Both the position numbers and the translations under genes were made by a program. DNA of 64,000 nt from positions 4,894,501 through 4,958,500 of the forward strand of contig JANCRA010000019.1 in NCBI GenBank assembly GCA_024362935.1. The letters are read 5' to 3'. Positions 49,640 through 62,279 of the stretch are shown one piece after another. This DNA comes from Setophaga petechia (Eukaryota; Chordata; Aves; Passeriformes; Parulidae). Under the pieces are notes generated by a model that had not been told where the DNA came from, ran no database searches, and was given only the letters and a program-made list of their open reading frames with translations. The stretch's first letter is position 1. Every line of letters begins with the position of its first letter.

Positions 49640-51185
49640 TCTTTTCAAAAACTGATTTTTAAATAATTTGATTTTAAAAGAATAAGAATTAATTGGATAC
49701 TGATGCCTTTTCAGGACATAGAGAACATGAGTGACAAAAAAGTATTCAAAATAATTAAATTTTCCTGGGTATCCATTTTGACTCCCCCTAGCATCTGCTG
49801 TGTGGATGTGCTGAACTCTGCCAGGGGCAGAGATTCTGGGACAAGCTACACAATTTTAATGAATCATCAATAAAAGTAATTGCTAGGAGGAAGACCCTAT
49901 AAAATGAGATGTCAAAACAATGAAATTAAAATAATTTAAAATTGAATAAATGTACTGTGAGAGAATAAATTTATCCTTGAGATTATTAGAATTTAAGGGT
50001 CTCTTTTTAAATTTTAAATATAATAGCAGGACAGGAGGAGGTGATACTGTTCCCTGCAAAATGAAGCTTGAAGAATACCGTATGCAGACAGTCAAAAAGA
50101 ATGAGTTCACCAGCATCATCTTCCTGAATTTGTTTATAGTCTTGAGCTTATAAAATTCCATAAGGGAGCATAAAATTTTGTAAGTTCTGTTTAAATGGGA
50201 TCCTTATTAAATTGGCAGTTAATCATGAACAGCACAGAAACAAGTGAAAGTGAATATAATTTTTTATGTACACAATAGGCTGGGAATCCACATACTCCAA
50301 GGAATGAGCTAGGGATGGGTCTGAAGGATTGGCAGCAACACAAATAAAAAGGTACCAAGGAAGGAGATACAGAGATATACAGGTGGCTAAATCAGAGGTT
50401 GGAGATATGCACAAATCTAAGCATTTCTTAATTTTAATAGAAGATAAATAAAACTGCTGGAAAGAATTCAAGAAGAAAAGTCTCTTTAGATAACATCCCA
50501 GTTTGGCTGTATGGACTTCTTTGTTGAACTGATGCAATGGAGGTGTTTTAAAACTGCTACCAAAATGGCTAACCAGTCTTCTAGGAGGGAAAAAAATAAA
50601 AAAGAGTTTGTAAATGCAGATGAAGAAAGAACAGGAAATACATTCAAAAGCTGTCATTTACTTTGTTGCCTGGAGACACTGTGAATCATCAGAAAATTTG
50701 GAGATAGGCTTACGGGGGTAGTACACTGTAAAGCACTTGTCCTTTATTCATGTTCATAACTTACATAAGTGGGTGCCTTTAAATTCTTTTTCTAGTATAG
50801 TTATTTAAAGATTTAGCTGCAGCTGGAAATAAGATGCAACTGTCTTAATGAAGTTCCCTTTCAGCATGGATTTAGAATATGAATAGCTTCAGAATTTACA
50901 CAGCTTTGCAGGGTTCTACTGTTAATTTCTATGTTACTCAGGATTATGAGCATTATGCATTTAGTTTGTAATAAATGTGAACAATTCTCAAGCAAGTTAC
51001 AATTATTCCTCTAAAAATTTTGGTGGCTACTCTCCAATAATGAGTACATTAAAGTTCTTAGGCAATAAAAACCCTTAATGTAAAAAAATGGTAATTATTC
51101 TAATAATTTATATGGCTATAGCAGCATTGCTTCCACACAACTTTTAACAACATTGCAAATTTCGTTACATTGGCAATGGAAACAG
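49640..51185. other. AT-rich DNA between two minus-strand LINE pieces
   Basis: No reverse-transcriptase motif was found on either strand. The minus-strand frame at 50223-50657 (144 codons) encodes an aromatic- and cysteine-rich product with no domain I recognise. If the flanking pieces belong to one CR1, this region should be its middle, which would have to be replaced or decayed beyond recognition. Confidence 0.4.
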
Positions 51186-51189
51186 ACTC

Positions 51190-51450
51190 CCACCATGATG
51201 TCTGCTTCGTCGGCCTTCCCCCTGATTCTTATCCATAAACACTCGATGCTTTTGTCACCATCATCAGGCTCTGGACAATTGAAACCTTCATGAATATACA
51301 GGGATACCCCACTGCCTCTCCTTCCTTGCCTATCCCTGCTGAAGAGTTTTTAGCCAGCGATTTAGTCATTAGTTTATAGCCAGTTTATAGTGAGTGATTT
51401 CTAACTTTTGTGATACAAATAATGATCTCATCAGCATCCTCTTCATCTTC
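51190..51450 (-). pseudogene. CR1-clade endonuclease fragment, minus strand
   Basis: On the minus strand one frame reads LFSRDRQGRRGSGVSLYIHE (about 51269-51330). This is a close match to the LFRRDRQGRRGGGVALYV motif of CR1-clade APE endonucleases. Upstream, in a shifted frame, DEIIICITKV and TGYKL recall DIIAITET and DGYKL. Frameshifts and a stop show it is dead. It lies about 1.7 kb from the reverse-transcriptase end at 49284-49575, in the same orientation and the right order. Confidence 0.75.
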
Positions 51451-54400
51451 AAGTGCCCTACATCACACTGATAAGCAGAACAAAGGCTGTATGTCCACAG
51501 AGTCTTGCTGGGTTTTTTTGTAAAAATCTGTGGAAATCAAAACAATGCATAAATGCTAAGTCAACATATTTTTAGGAAGAAAATGTTCTTCAGGTTCTTC
51601 AAATTCTTTTAAGGCTGCTTTAGTAACTCAGATTGAGAATCAATAAAGGTTTATTTCTGAGTAGAAGGTCAGTTGGAGTTGGGTATTTCAGGTCAGCCAT
51701 CTGCCCAGTATGACAAAGGAAAATGCTTTGAGCAGCACTCGTATATCTTTTTCCCACTACCAAGCCTGTAAGACCAGATTTGTATTTACAGCCAGGTCAA
51801 TTGATATGAAGAAGTGCAGAGTAAAATTTATGCCTTGAGGGCAACTATATTACATTTAATCCACCCTGAAGAAAGGAAAAATAAAAGAGAACGACATAAA
51901 ATGAATGCCCAGTTTTAATGGAGCACTGCTACAGGTGCTCAACTCACACACTTTGTAAATTACTTTACACAATTCAGCTGATCAACCTGCATATTACTGA
52001 CAAATGAGTTTGTCAATAATGTCAGGACCATGGGCTCACATTTTGAGTTGGGGGTGCTCTTACTTGGTAGATCTTACTGGCTAAGAGATAATAATAAATA
52101 TATTATTCTTAGAAAGGTTGTCAAAATATCAATTTGCATTCATTTAACAAAAAATAAATTAATTTATATGTTAATTTTAAACATCAGTTCAAAGAAGCAA
52201 ACCTTGGAATGAAAAACACGTGCCACAGAGTCACTACCATTTCATGCTTTATGTCTCTTTCTTAGAATTAAAAATTGGAAACTAAATGCAGTCTTGATTA
52301 TTACTATCCTCAAAAAGAAGCAGGAAGGTGTTAGGGGTGGAACCAAGGCAGGGAGCCCTGAAACTGCGCCTGATACTCCTATTCACCCGTCATGTGATAG
52401 CATTGATAAATTATTTAATATCTCCTGCTTTTATTTGGCATTATGTCTTCATGGAGTGATATCCTGCAGTAGTGCGTTCTGCTCTGGCTGAATGTGCTTA
52501 ATTTCCTTTGCACATGTCTTGCTGCCATGGAAGATAATAGAAAAATAAGCTGCCAGGGTTCTACCTCCTGCCAGTTTTGATAGACTTTAGGGAAAAAATA
52601 GCAGAATTTAATCTTAAAAATTTTCCTTATGTTCTTTCATCATGATGTAAGCTGAAACAATTTATCCATCTAAGAGTTTATTTTAATGTAATGCTAGTTA
52701 TGCTTCACCAAAATCCCCTTAAATCTTACCCTGGTCTTAGAATGTAGTCAGTGTTTTAAAATTGTTACGAGATTTTAAAACTTTGATCAGGAGAGCTAGA
52801 AGTGTTTTGAGAAACAATAGCTGAATGCCAGCTGTAGATCAACATGAGACGTTCATAGCCAGGAAAGAAGGGTAGCAAGGAGGAAAAAGCTGAGACAGTT
52901 GGAGACACTTTTAAAGAAATTTAGTAGATTTGGCTTCTGCTTTCCATTTAAAAAAACTCATAATTTTAAGACTTTGCATTAGCAAATCCCTCAAGGCTTT
53001 TAAATTGTTGCATCCAAGAGTTTAATTCATAAGAATACAGGTGAAGCACAAAAAAAGATAACAATATGTTTCTATGTCATTAGCAGTGTGTGTACTGTTC
53101 TTTGAAAATTCACAGCAGTTTTCTACATACTAAAGTCCAAAAATCTCAGCTATTTTACAATGGAGTTTAAAATTAAAAAAAAAAAAAAAGTGAAAGGAAA
53201 TCTTCTAGTTATTAATAATTAAATAAATGTAAGTCCGGAAATATTTGACTTGCCTTGTAATGGAAAGTCAAAAATTCAGCTTAATTTTATTTTCTTTAAC
53301 TGCTATTTTCTGCCAGTTAGAATTTCTGATGGTTTCAGTCTCTCAGTTTTTCTTCCTCCTTCACTAGCTTTTGGAATGAATGAATAGGTTTGGGTAAGAG
53401 CCTTGTGGATTAGAGAATGCTGAAAACAGTGTGTTTCAGCTTGGAGAAAAGTATCAATGTGAGAAACAGAACTGTAGAAACACAGACTTGTTTTATGCAC
53501 TTTTTTGCACTTAAGTATCAGCAGTAACTCTTCCCCCATCCCCTCCTATTTTTTAAAATACTGTTTATTGGCATCTACTTTTTTGAAAGAAAATGCTTTC
53601 CTAAACTTCCAGTCTCTTTGTGTTTTTCTCTTAGGTACATACCTCATAGACTTCTGCAATGGTAAGCAGTTACAGAAATCTATTTATTTTGGCTTTAAAT
53701 ATACAGAAAAAATGAAGCCTGACCACTTGGAGTCTTCAGTCCACTAGGTAAGGGACATCAGTTACTTTAATAGCTATGACAGGAGCTATTAAGTAGTCTG
53801 GTTCATAAAATCATAGAGCAAAAGGCTATGCCCTGTCTTTTCAATTGCCAAGAAAACCTGACAGAATTCACAGAATGTGACAGCACAATTATTAATCCAT
53901 TATTAATTCATTTTTATAATATAATTCTTATTAGGATGAAAGTTTTGAAGATAAAATGTAAGGATGAGAGAAGTCCACATATTTCACCTAGTAAGTATTA
54001 ATTATTCTCCAACTGTATAGATTCCTGGCGTTTAAAGAGATAAATTCCTGATTTTTTTGTTCCAATCTGTTTAATGTATGTAAATCTTGGATCTAAGCTC
54101 AAGGTTTTTAATGGCTCATTTGACTTGCTTCTTAAGTAAGAATAAGAGACAATGTACAAGGTTGGATTGGCTATTTTTTCCCCTCAGATTTATGTAAGTT
54201 TCTGAGCATTTTCATTAACTATATCATCATCCAGTCTCAAGAATATAAACACCCTTAATAATAAGCAACAATCTTTAAATACTGTATTTTCCACATGTAT
54301 AAATCATGGAACATTTCTCAGTATAAGAAGATGATGCTCATGCCTCTAGAATCTAAACTCTTTCACAGCTTTCCTAACTCACCAATCTACTTTCATTTAT

Positions 54401-55632
54401 CCTTTCACAGTAACCACACACACACAGCAGAAAATTATGTCATCATGCTGTGCATTCAGTGTGTGTGCTACAGTCTTTGTTGGTTTAACTTTCTACCTCT
54501 CAGTCAGAGTCTGTGTACTCTTCCTGTTTTGTAAACTGGTTGTCGCAGTAGACTTCTTTCTGTGTCAGGTCTTAGGCTTTATTATAGTTTTCAATACCAT
54601 TAATAAGTGGCTAACAAGATCTCTACCATAGAACATTAAAATCTATTAATGTGTATGTGCAAAATCTTGAGTGAAGACAGTCACAAGTAACATGACATTA
54701 CCATTTTATCACTCTCAAAGGCAAAAATCTTCCCTGTGTGTACCAGCTAAAGTTCTTGGTGTATCATTGACTCCATGAAACACTGATATTAATATAAAAA
54801 ACTTGAAATTACCATGATTTCATCTTCACCATAAGAATAGAAACAATAATTATTCTTAAAACACTAAGATAATGACACAAATTTTATGTATAGCAGCCAG
54901 ATGACCATAAATCTTTTTCCTAACAGTTTAGAATTTTCAATTTAGGTGTCCAAGTCTGGGTTTTGTAGCTTTTCCCCTGAGATCAGAAGCTAAATTTTCA
55001 CTCCTATGAATATGTATGAAGATCCTTCAGCATTTATCTCCTGTGTGTGTGAAATAGCTGTCTGTTTTGTGAGTGAACAGTTAGTCCTTGGAAAAAATAA
55101 AAATAATAATTTTTGCTCAATATGTTTGCAAGTAAAACCTTTACCTTCTTTACCAGCATTTTTTCTTCTCTGCATAGATAACATTTGAAGTACAATTTTT
55201 TTTCTTAGGACATTAATTGCATTTTTTCTTCTTATTGGGATATCTGAGAAAAGTATAAACATTCCTTTGCTTTTGCCTAGAAATCAATATGATCTTGAAA
55301 TGGTATTAATTTCATTTTCTGCTGCCATTTTTGTAATTGTGATTCAGCACTCTTAAAGAAAAAAGCCACAACTAAAGGAACATTGGCCAGCTGTGTAATA
55401 TATTCTGAGCAGAAATTTCCTGTAACAAAAAATTGTAAAAAAATCCAATAGCTTTAATTACTACGGAAAGTGGTGCAACAATTTCTCTCTGCAGAATTCA
55501 GCCTGGGCCAGCCATCATTTTCAGATCTCTTTTTGTGTTTAGACGGTTGTACACTCACATCTGTGTTTAACAGGCAAAGGCAAACCAGAATAGAACTATG
55601 CAAATGGCAAGACTTTTTCCTGTGTCCACTCA
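51451..55632. other. AT-rich non-coding DNA, nothing recognised
   Basis: No gene or repeat family was seen beyond short A-runs (for example about 53175-53190). Short frames such as 53303-53539 (minus) and 54437-54631 have no known domain. Confidence 0.5.
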
Positions 55633-55902
55633 GTTTCCTAAGTGCAAACCTAACCCTAAGTGGAGCAGTAAAATCAGGATTTTGCTGAGGCTCAAGGTGC
55701 CCAAGGAGCAAGGTGTGGAGGAAGCAATGATGACACAGTGCTGTGCTCCCCTGGAGTAGCTGCCTTTTTTAGTTGCAGTGTCTATGGAGCTCTGGGTTTT
55801 GTGGTTTTTTTCAAGCCTAACCCTAAGTGCAACTTAAACCCTAAACAGAGCAGTAAAATCAGGCTATTGCTGAGACTGATGTGCCCACCATATGGATGAT
55901 GC

Positions 55903-56601
55903 TGTCTTGGTTTGAAAGACAGGTGTCTGCCAAGGAAGGTGGGAACTTCCCTTGGAATGGAAAATGTATAGCAGCCAGATTATTTGCTCCAGATTATTAT
56001 AGTTGTGAAATTACATGGCTTTCAGGCAAATGGGAAAAGGATTGACACTTCTTTACTAACATTTATAGGTATAACAAGACAGAGAAAAAACAACAAAAGC
56101 AGTAACAACAAACAAAACCAGCAGAAAACAGATGGGCTAGGTGGGGATCACTCGCTTGGTTAGCTCACTGGCAATGCCTGGTCCTAGGATCAGGGGTGCA
56201 GAGGCAGTGGTCCCAGCAGGGGACTGTGGGCTCCAGGCAAAGCAAGCACTGGCTCTCAGCTCCCAAGCAGCAGAGTAGGAGAGAAGCAAGCTGATAAACC
56301 CTAGCCACAGTCTTGAGGGAAAAAGGAAAAAGAAATAGGCAAAAGCCACAGGGCAAGAAGAAAACCAGTAGGAGAGCTGTGCTGCCATGGCTGCTGAGTT
56401 GCTGAGGAACCAGCAGCCCCTGGCCCCCAACACTTTCAGCATCCTGGGCAGCCCCTCACCTATGGTGATACTCCAAGAGCCAGGGGAGGCAACGACCATT
56501 CTGGAAATTAAAAAAAAAAAAACAACATCCCCCTCTTCCCCCCACCCCCCCAAAATAGATCTGACATATAAACCATCCCAAATAAAAGTTACAAGAAACA
56601 A
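55903..56601 (+). mobile_element. Solo LTR in the 190-bp satellite, 5-bp target duplication
   Basis: It starts TGTCTTGGTTTGAAAGACAGG and ends near ACAAGAAACAA. It is flanked by GATGC on both sides (55898-55902 and 56602-56606), and satellite sequence continues across. The start matches, from memory, a common songbird LTR family. A 5-bp duplication is usual for ERVL-type and some other retroviruses. A run of A followed by a C-rich stretch (about 56509-56553) lies in its 3' half. The minus-strand frame at 56137-56601 is a by-product. Confidence 0.82.
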
Positions 56602-57744
56602 GATGCTGAGGGAGCAATGCCATCCTCTGTCCCTGGAGCTCTAGGCTTTAAGGTTTTGTACAGCCTAACCCTAAATGTGACCCAAACCCTAAGGTGGGAA
56701 ATAAAGTCAGGCTTTTTCTGAGGCTGGGGTAGTAAGCCTATGGCTGGTGCCAAGAAGGAAGGTTCTGAGGGAGCAATGTTGGGACAGTGCTGTGATCCCC
56801 TTGCATGCCTTTGGTCGATGCAGTTTCCCAGGAGCTCTAGCTTTTGTGGGTTTCTAAGCCTAACCTAAGCATAACCCTAATTGTTACCAATGAAGAAAAT
56901 CAGATGATTGTTGAGGCAGAGGTGCATAGCCCATGTTTGATGCCAAGGAGCAAGGTATAGAGAGAGCAATGCTGGGGCAGTGCCTTGCTGCCTTTGGCAT
57001 GACTTTCACAGCTGCAGCGTGCCTGGAGCTCTGGGCTTTGTGGTTTCCTAAACCCTAAACCAAAGCATATACTTAATCCTAAGCAGAGCAATAGAAGCTG
57101 CTTTTTGACTAGCCCAAGGATTGTGCCAAGAATGATCTGGCGGGAGAAATATTTTGCTATAGGAGTATTGTTTTTATTAAATTAAACTGAGAGAAACCTG
57201 CCAAAATGATACTCACTGATATCTCAAAATCAGGGGAGAAGTCAAGCAAAGAAACAAGAAGAGAAACTGAAGAAATGAAATGCTAAAAAACCAAGAAAAT
57301 TCTGAACTGGAGCAAAAACAATAAAAGTGAATGGGATAACATAAAGAGCAGGGAAATGGACTGAAGCTTGTCCAGTTGATCCTCACTGAAGTCTTTAAAT
57401 CAGAGAACAAAGTGTAACAAATACTCTGGACAGGACATAGGAAAAATAAGATGCAACTGAAAGAAAATATTAAAATTTGGAAATGGAATGACTACCACGA
57501 AATGGACAGAGATGAAGAGAGGTGCAGGGAAAAGGATGAAAACTCACCAAAATTACTTGTATTGAAATCACAAAATCAACAAAGAAAGATAAACAATGAG
57601 ATAGGAGAAGAAATTGAAGAAATGAAATATTAAAAAAAAAAGAAAATTCTGGACCAAAGCCAAAACCATAAAATGTCATGGAATGACAAGAAGTGCATGG
57701 AAATTGGACCAAATTTTGCCCAACTGATCATCATTGAAATCACA

Positions 57745-57804
57745 AGATTTCATTTCCTTTCCTGAAAAGAAAATTTTTCCTTTCAGGAAAGGATAAGAAA
57801 TCTT
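57745..57804. repeat. Unit-junction palindrome in the satellite
   Basis: TCCTTTCCTGAAA and TTTCAGGAAAGGA form 13-bp arms around an A/T-rich loop of about 13 nt. Outer bases AAGATTTC and GAAATCTT extend the dyad imperfectly. It sits where one unit passes to the next. A related dyad occurs at 41283-41313, and half dyads occur at both ends of the 35-42 kb array. Confidence 0.8.
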
Positions 57805-57949
57805 GAAATCAGAGAACAAAGTCAAACAAACACTCTGGACAGGAGATATAAATAAAATATATTATAAATAAATAAATATATATGTGTATATTTATGTTTT
57901 ATAAATACAAAATAAATACAATAAAAAGCAAATAAAATGCAACTGAAAA

Positions 57950-58028
57950 AATTTGGCAATTGAGTGACCACCAGAGAATTTGGCAATTGAGTGACCACCA
58001 GAGAATTTGGCAATTGAGTGACCACCAC
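57950..58028 (+). repeat. 27-bp tandem triplication
   Basis: A 27-bp unit starting AATTTGGCAATTGAGTGACC is present three times in a row (57950, 57977 and 58004), almost without change. It lies inside the satellite block and adds to the longer 510-bp spacing there. Confidence 0.92.
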
Positions 58029-58108
58029 AAAATGGTAGACACGTTGAAACAGAAAAATCAGGGAAGGAAGATAAACAAGAGACAGGAGAAGAAATTGAAG
58101 AAATGAAA

Positions 58109-58168
58109 TGCTAAAAGGAAAAGAGAAAATTCTGAAAATGCTAAAAGGAAAAGAGAAAATTCTGAACT
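58109..58168 (+). repeat. 30-bp tandem duplication
   Basis: A 30-bp unit starting TGCTAAAAGGAAAAGAG occurs at 58109 and again at 58139, almost identical. Like the nearby triplication, it is a recent local expansion. Confidence 0.92.
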
Positions 58169-59425
58169 AAAGGAAAACCAATAAAAGTGAATGGGATTAC
58201 ATAAAGTGCAGGGGAATGGACCAAAGCTTGCTCAATTGATCCCCACTGAACTCTTGAAATCCAAGAATGAAGTGTAACAAGCACTTCGGACAGGAGATAT
58301 GAGGAAATAATAATGCAACTGAAAACAAATAGAAAATTTAGAAATGGAGTGACCATCATGAAATGGTCTGAGATGATATGAGGTATCCTGAAAAGGACTC
58401 AAACTTGCCAAAATTATACTCATTGAAATGCTGAAACCAGGGAATGTAATTAAATTAATGGGCAAGTGAAGAGATTGATTAAACAAAACACTAAAAAAAG
58501 AAGAGAAAGTTCTGAACTGGAACTAAAACCAATAAAATTGCATGGGATGATAAGAAGAGCAGGGAAATGGATCAAACCTTGCTGAATTGCTATTCTTCAA
58601 AATCTCAAAGATATTGAAAAAGTAAAAGTAACTTACTAGGGTGGACTTCTAATAAAATAAAATTCAATTTAAAGAATGAAAGATAATTTTAAAATAAAAG
58701 AAATTAAGTGGTTGACATAAAATGTAATGCGATGATGTGAAGTGCTCCCCTTTAAATGCCTTTTGTGATGGCAACAGCCCTGAGGTCTAGGCTTTATTGT
58801 TTTCCCAAGTCCAACCTCAAGCATAAGCCTTAAACTAGGCAGAGCAGTAAAAGCAGCAATTTTCTGAGGTGCAAAGCACAGGAGTGGTGCAAAGAAGAAA
58901 GGTGAGGAGGGAGCAATGCTGGGGCAGTTCCACTGGCCCTGCAAGTGCTGCCCTTGGCATGCCCTTCACAGCTGCAGTGTGCCTGGAGCCCTGGGCATTG
59001 GGGTTTTCTCAATCTTAACCTTAAGTGTAACCTTAACCCTGACCCAAGAACTAAATAGAGTATTTGGCTGACACAGGCGCAAAGCAGAAAGGTGTGGAGG
59101 GAGCAATGTTGAGGCAGTGTCATGCTCCCCTTTGCAATTCTTTTGCAGTTACAGAGTGCCTGGAGCTCTTGGCTTTGTGGTTTTCTGAACCCTTACCCTA
59201 AGTGGGGACCTAACCCTAAGGGGAGCAGTAAAGTCAGGCTTTTTCTAAGACAGTTATATGTGGCCTGTGGTTGGAGATTTTGAAGATGAAAATTTCTGAT
59301 GGAGCAATATTGGGCCACTGCCATGCTTCACTTGGCATTCCTTCTGTAGTTGCAGTTTCTCTGGGACCCTTGGTTTTGTGGTTTATTCAAGCCTAAGTTT
59401 AAGGGGACCAGTAAAATAAGCAATC

Positions 59426-62279
59426 AGAAAATGCACCTCAATATCAGTGAAACTGATTCACAGAGAAGTGAATTATACAGAGAAGTGCATTATTGGTGAA
59501 ACCATGGAGTAATAAATCTCTTTTCCAAGGACGTGTGTCCAAATTCATGGTTCTCCACAGAAGGTAAGACACTTGAACATAGAATGTTTGAACAACAAGT
59601 TTTCTTAAAACCCAAACCCCAAGAAATAAGACTGGAGATGGCTGGCATAGTAAACCAAAGGACATTCTTGCACAATATATTAAATGACTGTCATTGGGCT
59701 CTTTCTAGCTCAATCTATATCACTTCACCGTTGTGCAGAATAGCAATATTTTGCCAAAAATTAAAGACTGCCCTGTAGAAACCTGCCATAGATCTGACTG
59801 TCAACCAGAAGAAAAGCAAAATTTAGTCCCTCAGTTTTAGTTTTGTAGCATGCAGGCTGGGTGAAATAATACATCAAAGACTCACAAAGAGACAGCTACG
59901 AAACAGTATGATCTTTCATCTGGAAGCCATCAGACTATTCTGAGATGTTGTATTGCAGTTGGAATAATTCCTCACTTTAGCACTGAAAGATGGATAATCT
60001 AGAACCAACTCAGTATATGAGAACGAGAGGAATGATATAAACACAAAGCACATTTCTGCTTAGCAAGGACAAACAAAAAACTTCAGAAAAAGAAAGGCTT
60101 CAGTTAATGGTATTTCTAATTCTAAATTTCCTACTCAGATACATTAGAGTGGGACTGGTTGCTGATCAGATACAGTAATATCAGCAGGAGTTACAGCTAC
60201 TGCATAATACAGAGGACTTGGACAGTGACCTACAATGCTACTTCATCACCTGGGTTGAATCATCTCAGCCAACATTAGCCACCTAAAAATTAGCAGCCTA
60301 ATCTATGCTAGTGATGTGGATTCCTTCAATGGAGATAAATGAACCTCTTCAGTGCTACTATTCTCATCCCTGGGTAGGTATTCATAGTGCATAAGATGAA
60401 TTGTCCTTTGGAGATGCCTCACTCTCCATGAATTTATCTACATTATTATGATAGATCAGGTACCTACATGTTAGGTGGGTAAAGTTGGATATGATAAAAT
60501 TCATGCTTATGCATTTGATAGTAATGGCATCTCTTCTGTTATTAGCACAAATCCATGAGGGTATATCTTACTGTCTTGCTAAAAGATACCTTGGGAACCA
60601 AGGCAGAGAAATTTGTGAGGAACAATTTTGCCTGAGAACAAGACTGATTTGCTCCAGAGAAGAAGTTAAGCAGCCACTTATACAAAAATTTCTCCATATC
60701 TAGAGCGAGTTACAGCAGTTACAAAAGAATGGGAGTTATAAAAGAACAGTTTATAAAAGAATCTACCATCTGTGAGGTTTAATAACATCAAAAGATCTTC
60801 TATGCAAAAAGTTATCCTATAAAAGCATAATGTAGAATTCTAGCAATATCTAGGGAAGCACATCTTATTATTAATGTTCTTTTTTCTCCTCTCTCAAAAA
60901 ATAGGCACTCAAAATTCTTAGAACAGTATTTTATTCCTGTGTGACATGAACTGTAATTCTTCATGTGATTAACAATTCTAACTTATCTTTTGCAATAATA
61001 ATTTATAGACAGTAAATTAAATAGCATGAAAATATCCACTTTGAACAAATATGAAATACCAGTTTTTCCCAGTTGCACGTGGTGTTAAAAATTGATTTTT
61101 TCCCCCTCCAACAATTTAGAAATGTTTCTTCATAAGCGGTGGTGTTTACTTTGTGCACTTACAATCACATTGGACATAGGGGACTGAATCCCTTTAATTT
61201 AAAATATAAAGCAGCAGATTAGTTGTTAAGAAAGGTGTTTAAGTCAATACTGATATGAGAGAATAAGAAAATGTAGTGATAGAACACATTGCATGAAGCC
61301 AAAACAATAAGAAAGCTGTGGATATTGGTTTTTTTGCAGAGTAAAAGAAAGAAGATAACATTCAATAAAATCATATATGAAGCTTCTTTTAAGCACTTAA
61401 GAAAAACTGACATAGGGAATGGTATGTAGTAATAAAATGTAGGACACACAAAGTAATTTTAAAATGAGTGACCATTACACACATTTTAAAGATATGCAAC
61501 TTCAATCAAATTCTATGTCAGTATGAAAAAGAATAATAAAAAAAATTGCAGCATTGTTTTAGTGTCATTTAAAGATATCTTGAAAATTCCATTGTCATTG
61601 AAAGTTCATTTGAAATGTTCCTTTCCTCTCCATTACCTACTCCATGGTGTTTTGACAGATCTTATATGCTTAGCTGTAGTACTGATTAAAACAAAACTGT
61701 AATTTTGTAAAGTAATAAGATAAGCAAATACTATTCAGATTAAAGGGAAAAAAGCAGTGCTAAGGGTGAGAGGAGATTAAATTTATTTCAAAGAACATAT
61801 TTTATAGTACACAATTTTAAACAAAAATCCAGCACTTTTATGGAATTTATTCCTCTTTTCATGTATTTTCAGAGAATTCCTTGCAATCTGCATTAGGAGA
61901 TTTTGTGTTTTGCTTTCTCTTATAATACCATTGAATTTGTTCATATTTCTAGAAAACTGAAGTTGCATTTTTAATAATGAAAAGGATGATTTGGACAATA
62001 GCATCACAATTTTTAAAGTGGTCTTACAATTTAACTTTGAATTCTGAATCCACAGTCCTGAAGTTATTTTGAATAACATTATGAGGTCAAGCATCATTTG
62101 GGACACATCTGTTTCAGGGCATTAATTTAAATTGCAAAAAGAAATACTATGATTAGTGTTTTTACTTTGCAAGTTTACTTTTGATGAACATAGGTATATA
62201 ATAGGCATAGTTTTAAAAAGGTTTCTACATAGACAAGCTATTAAAGGATAGAAGACAATAGGCTGACAATGTTTTAATA
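59426..62279. other. Non-coding DNA, nothing recognised
   Basis: No gene or repeat family was recognised. A short direct repeat (ACAGAGAAGTG) at about 59460-59490 is the only local structure. The minus-strand frames at 61783-62106 and 62122-62433 have no known domain, and the latter overlaps a CR1 copy. Confidence 0.5.

Larger units (their letters stand above)
57131..58730 (-). repeat. Diverged block of the 350-bp satellite family inside the 190-bp satellite
   Basis: Landmarks of the 35-42 kb family recur in the minus sense. AGCTTGTCCAGTTGATCC is near 57365, TTTTGCCCAACTGATCATC near 57714, AGCTTGCTCAATTGATCC near 58225 and CCTTGCTGAATTGC near 58577. Each is preceded by GGGAAATGGA-type and AAAATTCTG-type words. 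Spacings are about 350, 510 and 352 bp. Copies are clearly diverged from the first array, and extra words (AAGAAATTGAAGAAATGAAAT) recur that are not seen there. The block splits one 190-bp unit. Confidence 0.78.
55633..59425 (+). repeat. ~190-bp satellite with telomere-like CCCTAA motifs, interrupted
   Basis: Each unit contains words such as AAGCCTAACCCTAAGTGCAA, then GAGCAGTAAAATCAGGCT, TGCTGAGGCT, GGAGGGAGCAATGCTGGGGCAGTG, CTCCCCTTGGCA and GTGCCTGGAGCTCTGGGCTTTGTGGTTT. The GAGCAGTAAAATCAGG landmark or its variants falls near 55663, 55848, 56696, 56893, 57085, 58842, 59223 and 59404, giving periods of about 181-197 bp where units are adjacent. CCTAACCCTAA words resemble degenerate vertebrate telomere repeat but make up only a small part of each unit. 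The units have no coding capacity. Two insertions split the array. Confidence 0.88.

Noticed and set aside
50223..50657. 144-codon minus-strand frame between two LINE pieces
   Set aside because: It lacks any reverse-transcriptase motif. The composition fits AT-rich chance sequence.
57950..58028. Short direct repeats that might suggest a CRISPR array
   Set aside because: The three 27-bp copies abut with no spacers, and the context is vertebrate satellite DNA.
55633..59425. True interstitial telomere array
   Set aside because: CCCTAA words are isolated and embedded in a 190-bp unit; there is no run of consecutive hexamers.
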